A DNA stretch of 56,064 nt from an uncultured Pontibacter sp. (GTDB lineage Bacteria > Bacteroidota > Bacteroidia > Cytophagales > Hymenobacteraceae), in contig CANMMP010000009.1 of assembly GCA_947499125.1 (NCBI GenBank), forward strand, positions 1 through 56,064, read 5' to 3'. Made by a program: the position numbers and the translations under genes. How positions within the stretch are numbered: position 1 is the first letter of the stretch; every line of letters starts with the position of its first letter. Shown here one piece after another: positions 32,833-39,885 of the stretch. Below the pieces are notes generated by a model. It was not told the DNA's origin. It made no database searches and saw only the letters and a list, made by a program, of their open reading frames with translations.

Positions 32833-35286
32833 ATGACAGCTTCTATTAACTTTAAACGCGATGTATTACCTCACCTGATCGCGGTTCTTGTTTTCTTGTT
32901 ACTTACGGCAGTGTATTTTGCCCCGGTCTTGTTCGAAGACAAAGGCCTGGCACAGCACGATATTCTGCAGTTTAGAGGTGGTGCCCACGAAATTATGGAG
33001 CACCGCGAAAAGACCGGCGAAGAAGCCCTCTGGACCAATTCCATGTTTAGCGGCATGCCGTCTTACCTGATCAACACCCGTTATTCCGGCGACCTTTCAG
33101 GTATCATTCATACTGTGCTTTCGCTTAACCTGCCAGCAATGGCGGGTAATATTTTTATAACGCTGCTTTGCGCTTACATTTTAATGCTGACCCTGGGCAT
33201 GCGCTCGTGGCTGGCTATAGTTGGTGCTATCGCGTTTGCGTTTACTTCTTATAACATCATCATCCTGGAGGCAGGCCACAACACCAAATCGCTTACTATT
33301 GCCTATATACCGATGGTGCTGGCTGGTTTGCTGTATGCTCTTCGTAAAAATGTATGGATTGGCGGAGCGCTTTTTGCCCTCGGTTTAACGCTTAACCTGC
33401 ATTTCAATCACCTCCAGATGACCTACTACATGCTGTTGCTTGTAATAGTGTTTGCGGTAGTGGAGTTATACTATGCCTTCAAAAATAAAACGATAGCCGA
33501 CCTGTTTAAGCGTGGTTTGGTACTGTTGGTAGCAGCTGTGTTGGCTGTAGGTGTAAACTTTGGCCGTTTGGCTACAACTGCCGAGTATAGTGAGTACAGC
33601 ATCCGTGGCAAATCGGAACTGAGCGCGGCTAACATCGGCGACAAAACCGGCAGCGGCCTGGACCGCGACTATGCTTTTAACTGGAGCTATGGCGTGACTG
33701 AAACAATGACCCTGCTAATACCTGACTTTTATGGTGGCAGCAGCAACTCACCTTTAGATAGTGATTCCGAAACCTATAAAGCATTGGTAGGCATGGGAGC
33801 TTCGCCGATGCAGGCCGAGCAAATTGTGCAGCAGGGCATCCCAACTTACTGGGGCGACCAGCCTATGACAAGCGGACCGGTTTATGTAGGAGCCATTATT
33901 GTGTTCCTGTTTGTGCTGGGTCTGTTTATAGTTGACCGCCGTTGGGTAAGTTGGCTGGTAGCAGGAACTATACTTTCGTTGCTGCTGGCATGGGGCAAAA
34001 ACTTCGAGGCTTTCAACTACTTTATGTTCGATTACTTCCCGGGCTATAACAAGTTCAGGGCGGTATCGTCGGCATTGGTAATAGCACAGGTAACGATACC
34101 ATTACTGGCCATGCTGGCATTGTGGAGATTATTCCGTGACCATGCAACTATAAAAGATCTGGATAAGAAACTGCTGATATCAGGAGGTATAACGGCAGGT
34201 ATCTGTTTGCCGGTGTGGTTATTTGCAGGTATGGCAGGTTTTGCGTCGCAGGCTGATGCGCAACTTATGCAGGCACAGTTCCCGGTCGATGCCATTCGCC
34301 TTGACCGTGAGAGTATGATGCGTTCTGATGCCTTCCGCTCGTTTGTGTTTATTGTGCTGGCGCTTGCCGTGCTATACTTCTTCGTTAAAAATAAGATTTC
34401 GGCTACCGTGGCTATTGCAAGTGTAGGTATACTTATATTGGTGGACCTATGGGCAGTGGATAAGCGTTACCTGGATGGCAACGATTTTAAAGAACAGCCT
34501 ATCGCAAACTTCTTCCAGCCAACTCCAGCCGACCGTATGATCCTGAGCGACGAGAGCCCGAGAAAAGGTTTGAGCTACCGCGTGATCGACATGACCAATC
34601 CGTTTAACAGCGCGCGCGCCTCTTATTTCCATAAAAATGTAGGAGGTTACCATGGTGCTAAACTGCGCCGCTACCAGGATGTTATAGATCGCCACATCTC
34701 GCAGATGAACCTGGAAGTGCTGCGCATGCTGAACACACAATATGCTATAACCGGCAACCAGAAACAGCCTGTGGAGCGTGTACCTGGCGCTTTGGGCAAT
34801 GCCTGGTTTGTGGAAGAGATACAAAAAGTAAACACTCCGGATGCAGAACTGGAAGCTTTGACAGGTTTTGATGCTGGTACTACTGCCGTTGTAGATGTTA
34901 CCAAATTCCCGGTAGAGAAAGAGGCCTTTACAGCCGAAAACGCAACTATAAAACTGACCACTTACGAGCCTGACTACCTGAAATATGAGTATGAGGCGGC
35001 TAACGATGGTTTTGTGGTATTCTCGGAAGTATACTACGAAGCTGGCTGGCAGGCTTATTTAGATGGCGAAGCAGTTGACCACCTGCGTGCCAACTACATT
35101 CTGCGCGCTATGCAGGTTCCGGCCGGTAAACACACCATCGAGTTCCGTTTCGAGCCGCAGACCTATACCGTCGGTAACACTATATCTATGATATCTTCAA
35201 TACTATTGCTGCTGGTAATTGCCGGGGCTATAGCTTATAGTTTCAAGAAGAAAGTGAGAGAAGAGGCTTTAGAAGTAGAAGCGTAA
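32833..35286 (+). CDS. YfhO-family polytopic membrane protein
   Basis: 817 residues with about 13-14 membrane helices and a large soluble C-terminal part. It fits the YfhO family (GT-C glycosyltransferase-like). The N-terminal loop after helix 1 has acidic residues (KGLAQHDILQFRGG). The C-terminal section VVFSEVYYEAGWQAYLDGE...ILRAMQVPAGKHTIEFRFEP is characteristic, and is followed by a last helix. YfhO helps decorate teichoic acid in Bacillus; here the substrate is unknown. Monocistronic. Confidence 0.88.
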   Translation: MTASINFKRDVLPHLIAVLVFLLLTAVYFAPVLFEDKGLAQHDILQFRGGAHEIMEHREKTGEEALWTNSMFSGMPSYLINTRYSGDLSGIIHTVLSLNLPAMAGNIFITLLCAYILMLTLGMRSWLAIVGAIAFAFTSYNIIILEAGHNTKSLTIAYIPMVLAGLLYALRKNVWIGGALFALGLTLNLHFNHLQMTYYMLLLVIVFAVVELYYAFKNKTIADLFKRGLVLLVAAVLAVGVNFGRLATTAEYSEYSIRGKSELSAANIGDKTGSGLDRDYAFNWSYGVTETMTLLIPDFYGGSSNSPLDSDSETYKALVGMGASPMQAEQIVQQGIPTYWGDQPMTSGPVYVGAIIVFLFVLGLFIVDRRWVSWLVAGTILSLLLAWGKNFEAFNYFMFDYFPGYNKFRAVSSALVIAQVTIPLLAMLALWRLFRDHATIKDLDKKLLISGGITAGICLPVWLFAGMAGFASQADAQLMQAQFPVDAIRLDRESMMRSDAFRSFVFIVLALAVLYFFVKNKISATVAIASVGILILVDLWAVDKRYLDGNDFKEQPIANFFQPTPADRMILSDESPRKGLSYRVIDMTNPFNSARASYFHKNVGGYHGAKLRRYQDVIDRHISQMNLEVLRMLNTQYAITGNQKQPVERVPGALGNAWFVEEIQKVNTPDAELEALTGFDAGTTAVVDVTKFPVEKEAFTAENATIKLTTYEPDYLKYEYEAANDGFVVFSEVYYEAGWQAYLDGEAVDHLRANYILRAMQVPAGKHTIEFRFEPQTYTVGNTISMISSILLLLVIAGAIAYSFKKKVREEALEVEA

Positions 35287-35310
35287 TTATAACAAGCCCT
35301 TTCAAGTAGA

Positions 35311-35343
35311 TAAATCCCCTCCTCGGAGGGACTGGGGTGGGTT
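35311..35343 (+). repeat. Mini-palindrome CCCCTCC-type unit
   Basis: CCCCTCCTCGGAGGG followed by GGGGTGGGTTA, the same unit as at the end of composite copies B (28537-28567) and C (43652-43682). It lies between the YfhO gene and its terminator. Confidence 0.6.
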
Positions 35344-35371
35344 ACTCTACCTAACTATAAAATAAACCACA

Positions 35372-35403
35372 AAAAGCCCCGACTATAAAAAGCCGGGGCT
35401 TTT
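35372..35403 (+). terminator. Intrinsic terminator after the YfhO gene
   Basis: AAAAGCCCCG/CGGGGCTTTT stem (35372-35381 with 35394-35403). Confidence 0.8.
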
Positions 35404-35419
35404 GCGTACTTAATAACCT

Positions 35420-36319
35420 ATGCAGGCACCATTACAGCAACTAGAACACCCGCTTTTGCAACAGCACAACATTACGCTTTGGGTTAAGCGCGAAGACCTG
35501 CTGCATCCGCATATATCGGGTAATAAGTGGCGCAAACTGAAGTATAACCTGCAGGAGGCACAAGCTAATGGGCATAAAACCATACTTACTTTTGGCGGAG
35601 CCTACTCGAACCACATTGCTGCCACAGCCGCAGCAGGAGCCGAGTTCGGCTTTAAAACCATAGGCATTATCCGGGGAGAGGAGCATTTGCCGCTAAACCC
35701 TACTTTACAATTTGCTACGGAGCAGGGCATGGAGCTGCACTACATCAGCCGCGAACTATACCGGCGTAAAAATGAACCCGACTTTATAGCTGAACTGGCG
35801 GAGAAGTATAACCAACCTTACGTTGTGCCCGAAGGTGGCACCAACCTACTCGCCGTAAAAGGCTGCACCGAGATTGTTGAAGATATACCTATAAAGTATG
35901 ATGTAATCTGTTGTGCGAGCGGCACAGGCGGAACTATAGCTGGTATTATTGCCGGGTTGGCTGGCCAGAAACAGGTGCTTGGCTTCCCGGCACTAAAAGG
36001 TGGTGATTTACTGGAAGACGAAATCGAGCAGTTGGTTTATAGTTACAGCGGGCAACATTACCAGAACTGGCAGCTCATTACCGATTACCATTTCGGGGGC
36101 TATGCTAAAATGAAGCCAGAACTACTACAGTTTATCCACGATTTCAAAACAAACCATAGCATACCGCTGGAGCCGGTTTATACAGGTAAACTATTCTACG
36201 GCCTCTTCGACCTGATCGCGAAAGGCTATTTTGCTGAAGGTACACGTATTGTAGCCATACATACAGGTGGCCTGCAGGGTAACGCCGGTTTTAAAGAGCG
36301 GCTGGGGATAGAAGTTTAA
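35420..36319 (+). CDS. ACC deaminase/D-cysteine desulfhydrase-like PLP enzyme
   Basis: 299-residue fold-type II PLP enzyme. The PLP lysine lies in HISGNKWRKLKYNL (K36), and the substrate-carboxylate loop is GGAYSNHIAATAAAGAEFG. A phosphate-binding CASGTGGTIAGIIAG occurs mid-protein. It matches the 1-aminocyclopropane-1-carboxylate deaminase/D-cysteine desulfhydrase family. Many relatives act on D-cysteine rather than ACC, so the substrate is open. Start ATG at 35420, just after a terminator. Confidence 0.9.
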   Translation: MQAPLQQLEHPLLQQHNITLWVKREDLLHPHISGNKWRKLKYNLQEAQANGHKTILTFGGAYSNHIAATAAAGAEFGFKTIGIIRGEEHLPLNPTLQFATEQGMELHYISRELYRRKNEPDFIAELAEKYNQPYVVPEGGTNLLAVKGCTEIVEDIPIKYDVICCASGTGGTIAGIIAGLAGQKQVLGFPALKGGDLLEDEIEQLVYSYSGQHYQNWQLITDYHFGGYAKMKPELLQFIHDFKTNHSIPLEPVYTGKLFYGLFDLIAKGYFAEGTRIVAIHTGGLQGNAGFKERLGIEV

Positions 36320-36382
36320 GCACCGGAACAGTTTTTGTAACTATAAGTATAAATGCAGGGTTTTAATCCTGAAAGATGATTT

Positions 36383-36516
36383 GTCTCCGGGTTGTCATCC
36401 CCCTGCCCCCTTCCAAGGGGGACTTTTTCAGATAACGTAAATCATACATGATTTTTTTACGCATTGCAGAGTGTCCCCCTCGGAAGGGGGTAGGGGGATG
36501 ACAAACCTGGGAGACA
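36383..36516. repeat. 134-bp long inverted repeat (MITE-like)
   Basis: Arms of about 39-42 bp face each other. The left arm contains GTCATCCCCCTGCCCCC and the right arm GGGGGTAGGGGGATGAC. They differ at only a few positions and are separated by an AT-rich spacer of about 50 bp. It lies between the deaminase gene and the DUF4230 gene, ending 30 bp before the latter's start. No transposase is nearby. It could form a large hairpin in RNA and influence the downstream gene. Confidence 0.8.
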
Positions 36517-36545
36517 GTTACAACTATACTTAACAAAAACACCAA

Positions 36546-37178
36546 ATGCCCTTACTCCGATTTCTGATTCGACTTTTGCCCTGGATACTGGTTATTACAG
36601 TAGGTATCTTTATCTGGCGCAGTTTCAAGGATTTTTTTGGCACCGATGAAAAAACCGAGCCGGCTGTTACGGTAAACTATAATACGATACTTACATCGGT
36701 AGAAGAACTGGGTAAAATGGAGCTGGTGCGCTTTAATTTTAAGGATGTGGTGGAGTATGAGAAGAATGTGTCGCGGTTTGTGCCTAACTCCAAAGTAGTA
36801 TTGATTGTGGCCGGTGAAGCCGTTGGCTGCGTGGACTTTACTAAAATTGAAGCAGGCGATATTGTATTTGAAGGCGATTCTGTTATCCAGATTGCCTTAC
36901 CTGAGCCGGAGCTATGCTACTATAAAGTAGACCATAGCCAATCGAAGGTGTTCAGCAAAGAGAATACTTATTTCCAGGATGCCGATCTGATAGAGGAGAG
37001 CTACAAGTACGCCGAAAATAACGTGAAGCGTGCCGCCCTGAACTCGGGTATACTGGAACAAACAACCGAAAATGCTGAAAAGATACTGAAGCCGATGCTG
37101 GAAGAAATTACCGGAAAGCGTGTGGTACTCGTTCCGCAACGCCGCATCCAAAACCCGCAAATGCCGGCTAAACGCTAA
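36546..37178 (+). CDS. DUF4230-family membrane-anchored protein
   Basis: 210 residues with one N-terminal membrane helix (about 5-25, LIRLLPWILVITVGIFIW). The DUF4230 domain follows (about 45-190): LTSVEELGKMELVRFNFKDVVEYEK, VVLIVAGEAVGCVDFTKI and LPEPELCYYKVDHSQSKVFSKENTYF. Probably exposed to the periplasm and tethered to the inner membrane. Function unknown in the family. The 134-bp inverted repeat lies just upstream. Confidence 0.85.
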   Translation: MPLLRFLIRLLPWILVITVGIFIWRSFKDFFGTDEKTEPAVTVNYNTILTSVEELGKMELVRFNFKDVVEYEKNVSRFVPNSKVVLIVAGEAVGCVDFTKIEAGDIVFEGDSVIQIALPEPELCYYKVDHSQSKVFSKENTYFQDADLIEESYKYAENNVKRAALNSGILEQTTENAEKILKPMLEEITGKRVVLVPQRRIQNPQMPAKR

Positions 37179-37186
37179 GTATAAAT

Positions 37187-37216
37187 GTATAAGCATACAT
37201 TTTAGCATGCTTATAC
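37187..37216. repeat. Hairpin between convergent genes
   Basis: GTATAAGCAT/ATGCTTATAC 10-bp stem (37187-37196 with 37207-37216). AT-rich, with only short T or A runs; possibly a weak bidirectional terminator for DUF4230 and the PLDc_N gene. Confidence 0.5.
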
Positions 37217-37229
37217 TTTAGCGCCATGT

Positions 37230-37472
37230 TTAAACTACAGCTTTTACTTTCTGTTTCCGCCCGATGAGCAGGTAAAGTATAGCACCCAGCACAGGTATAA
37301 ACACTATAACTATAAGCCAGATCAGTTTGGTAATGCTGTCGGAGAAGTTGCTTCGGAGCAGGTCTATTAATGCGCCCAACCACAATGCAGCCGGAATACC
37401 CAGAAATAGAAGGAAGATGATAACTTCCTGTAGACTAAAAAAGCCGGTAAAAAGTAAAGTTGTTTCAAGCAT
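37230..37472 (-). CDS. PLDc_N-domain small membrane protein
   Basis: 80 residues with two membrane helices (about 15-37 and 48-68). The piece LWLGALIDLLRSNF...TKLIWLIVIVFIPVLGAILYLLIGRKQK matches the phospholipase D N-terminal membrane domain. No catalytic domain follows, as is common for these short Bacteroidota proteins. Single gene, no clear role. Confidence 0.85.
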   Translation of the reverse strand: MLETTLLFTGFFSLQEVIIFLLFLGIPAALWLGALIDLLRSNFSDSITKLIWLIVIVFIPVLGAILYLLIGRKQKVKAVV

Positions 37473-37552
37473 AGTATTTAGATTAATGACGTGCTCGTGT
37501 AGTAGAAGTGAAGCGTTAGCAAGCCTTACTGCTACACCTTGTTGTGGTGTGG

Positions 37553-38083
37553 TTAATTTTGTATAGGTTTAGCTAAATCTATTATTTGACTGTATGTGTC
37601 TATTGTGTAGAACTTACCATTCAAGGATAGCTTAAAGTATCCAATTATGGTATCCACCCTATCATAGTATGCAGCCCTTTCCTTTTCATACTTTTCCCAA
37701 AACTTCTTGCGTTTCTTTTTACAATCAAAGTCTAAGGCACCACAATCGAAATGAACTAAGGGTATTTCATAGCTGTATTTGTAGATAGGTATCGTACCTA
37801 AATCTATAACTCGATTCTTTGGTAAATTAATTATTCTGATATTATTATGGTTTAAAAAGAAGATATTTAGAGTGTCGTTTATTTGCTGTTCATCAGCAAA
37901 TAATTCAAATTGTCCATCTAAATCTGTTTGAGTTACATTAGTAGAATCGAAACCTACATGAACCCCACCTACGGGAGCAAAGTACTGCCCAAGAAAAATC
38001 TTGCCTTTTAGTTTATACTCTTGGGCATGACCTTGATTAAAGGCAATGATGACTAAGCTCAAAACTAATAGTATCTTAATCAT
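37553..38083 (-). CDS. Secreted protein with carboxypeptidase-regulatory-like fold, AT-rich
   Basis: 176 residues with a signal peptide (about 1-20, GHAQ). The next stretch, LKGKIFLGQYFAPVGGVHVGFDSTNVTQTDLDGQFELFA, resembles the beta-sandwich regulatory-like domain. A second half rich in Lys, Cys and Tyr follows (FDCGALDFDCKKKRKKFWEKYEKERAAYYDR). Base composition is clearly more AT-rich than the neighbouring genes, which suggests recent acquisition or weak selection. No operon partners. Function unknown. Confidence 0.72.
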   Translation of the reverse strand: MIKILLVLSLVIIAFNQGHAQEYKLKGKIFLGQYFAPVGGVHVGFDSTNVTQTDLDGQFELFADEQQINDTLNIFFLNHNNIRIINLPKNRVIDLGTIPIYKYSYEIPLVHFDCGALDFDCKKKRKKFWEKYEKERAAYYDRVDTIIGYFKLSLNGKFYTIDTYSQIIDLAKPIQN

Positions 38084-38222
38084 TCTATAATTTTAATGAA
38101 CCACAACTATCAGCTAACAGAAGTACCTACTCCTATTATCCGCACTATGTATAGAGCTCTATATCCTATACATTAACTTTAGCTAATATATAACTTCTTC
38201 CGGAATAAATTAACCTTAATAC

Positions 38223-38705
38223 TTACTCCTTCTCAAATTCCTTGATAGCATCCTGCACCAAGTCACTTTCATAACCTTTGCTCATAAGGTAATAGCTGAG
38301 TTTCTGACGGCGGGCGAAGGGGTTTTTCTCTTTTTCGGTAGTGTTCTTTTTCTCGAGCAGGTGCAGCAGGTTCTGTTCGTATACTTCGGGGTCAATTTCT
38401 TTCATGCCCTGTTTAATGCAGTAATCCGAAATGCCTTTTGCCTTGAGGCCCTGCATAATTTTACGTCGGCCCCAGCGCTTCAGGCCATACTTGCCACGCA
38501 CATAGCTCTGGGCATAACGCTCTTCATCAATCATTTTTTCCTGGCTCAGCCGGACGATAATTTCTTCCACGTCATCAGGCTCCAGGCCGTAACTGAAAAG
38601 CTTGATGCGCACCTCCTGCTGTGTGCGGTCCTGGTACGCGCAGTAAGCCGCCGCTTTAATCAGCGCCTCTTTGGGGGTGTACGTCTTCTGTTTTTTCTTC
38701 TCCAA
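38223..38705 (-). CDS. recX: RecX-family regulatory protein
   Basis: 160 residues made of three-helix repeats, the RecX fold that modulates RecA filaments. Visible repeats: ALIKAAAYCAYQDRTQQEVRIKLFSYGLEPDDVEEIIVRL, the central DEERYAQSYVRGKYGLKRWGRRKIMQGLKAKGI, and RQKLSYYLMSKGYESDLVQDAI. Length and motif order are normal. recA is not in the window. Start ATG at 38705. Confidence 0.93.
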   Translation of the reverse strand: MEKKKQKTYTPKEALIKAAAYCAYQDRTQQEVRIKLFSYGLEPDDVEEIIVRLSQEKMIDEERYAQSYVRGKYGLKRWGRRKIMQGLKAKGISDYCIKQGMKEIDPEVYEQNLLHLLEKKNTTEKEKNPFARRQKLSYYLMSKGYESDLVQDAIKEFEKE

Positions 38706-38776
38706 ACTATAAGTCGGTTACCAAACTATAAACATAGTATAGAGTTAGAAAGTTAGAAAGTTTAGGAGTTATAAAG

Positions 38777-38851
38777 TTGATTTCAGTTAGAGAGTTTAGG
38801 AGTTAGAAATACTGTAAATCCTTTAATCTTGTAGATCCTGATTCAGACAAC
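38777..38851 (+). repeat. Dispersed repeat upstream of the DMT transporter, copy 1
   Basis: Contains GTTAGAGAGTT, AGGAGTTA, and AGATCCTGATTCAGACA. A related copy in reverse orientation lies at 44734-44827. Each copy lies upstream of an EamA-type transporter in the same relative orientation. Confidence 0.65.
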
Positions 38852-38892
38852 AATCAACAATTTAACAATTCAGCAATTTAACCATTAAAGCC

Positions 38893-38900
38893 TACCTTTG
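38893..38900 (+). promoter_or_regulatory. -7 element of the DMT transporter gene
   Basis: TACCTTTG, perfect TAnnTTTG, 30 bp before the ATG at 38923. Upstream TTCAGCAATTTAAC resembles the TTCAGCAATTAAC of the rarD promoter. Confidence 0.55.
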
Positions 38901-38922
38901 CAGCAGTAAACTATACGTGCTT

Positions 38923-39783
38923 ATGTTTTCGAAGGGAGTGCAGTACATGTTGCTGTCGACGTTGTTTTTTGCGCTGATGAACGTGTGCGTGAAGTTGGTG
39001 CCGCATATTCCGGCTGTGGAGATCATTTTGTTCCGGTCGGGTATTTCGTTACTGATGAGCTATGCGGTGCTAAAACAGCAGGGCGTAAGCGTGTGGGGTA
39101 CACACAAAGGCCTCCTTATATCGCGGGGGCTTACCGGGGCAATAGCGCTGGTTCTATACTTCACCACGCTACAACATATACCGCTGGCCACGGCCGTAAC
39201 GCTGCAATACCTTTCGCCCATCTTTACCACCATTTTAGGCATTTTTATAGTTAAAGAAAAGGTAAAACCCTGGCAGTGGCTGTTCTTCCTGGTGTCGTTT
39301 GCAGGCATTTTGGTTATTGAAGGGGTAGACACCCGCATTTCGCCGTTTTACCTGGCAATAGGTGTGGCTGGGGCCGCTATTTCGGGCATCTCATACAATG
39401 TCATCCGGAAACTTAATACCCGCGAGCATCCGCTGGTTATAGTTTTTTACTTTCCGTTAGTTGCTCTGCCGTTTTCAGCCGTCTATAGTTGGTACGACTG
39501 GGTGCAACCCATTGGCTGGGACTGGCTTATACTTATACTTGTTGGGGTTTTTACCCAAATAGCCCAGTATTTCATGACGATGTCATACCAATCCGAAGAG
39601 CTTTCCAAAGTAGCCAACCTGAACTATATCGGTATCTTTTATGCACTGCTTATCGGCTTCTTCATGTTTGGCGAAGTATTTACGTTTGGCTCTTATGCAG
39701 GTATGGCATTAGTGTTGTTGGGTGTGGTGCTTAACATAGGCTACAAGAACAGGCTGGCCAAGAAGGCGTTAGCAGTGCAGTAG
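38923..39783 (+). CDS. EamA/DMT-family transporter
   Basis: 286-residue inner-membrane exporter with ten hydrophobic helices in two EamA repeats. Repeat 1 has VKLVPHIPAVEIILFRSGISLLMSYAVL; repeat 2 follows an internal loop with REHPLVIVFYFPLVALP. Candidates are amino-acid or metabolite exporters; the substrate is not deducible. The frame is open from a GTG at 38917, but ATG 38923 (MFSKGVQYML) is better spaced from the -7 element. Confidence 0.9.
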   Translation: MFSKGVQYMLLSTLFFALMNVCVKLVPHIPAVEIILFRSGISLLMSYAVLKQQGVSVWGTHKGLLISRGLTGAIALVLYFTTLQHIPLATAVTLQYLSPIFTTILGIFIVKEKVKPWQWLFFLVSFAGILVIEGVDTRISPFYLAIGVAGAAISGISYNVIRKLNTREHPLVIVFYFPLVALPFSAVYSWYDWVQPIGWDWLILILVGVFTQIAQYFMTMSYQSEELSKVANLNYIGIFYALLIGFFMFGEVFTFGSYAGMALVLLGVVLNIGYKNRLAKKALAVQ

Positions 39784-39885
39784 CAGGCATTGCACAACAA
39801 AATATAGCCAAAACATAACATTGGGTAGTATGTTTTACGTTAGCTGCGTATAATCCTAAAAAATCCTTAGCTAACAATACTGCGC

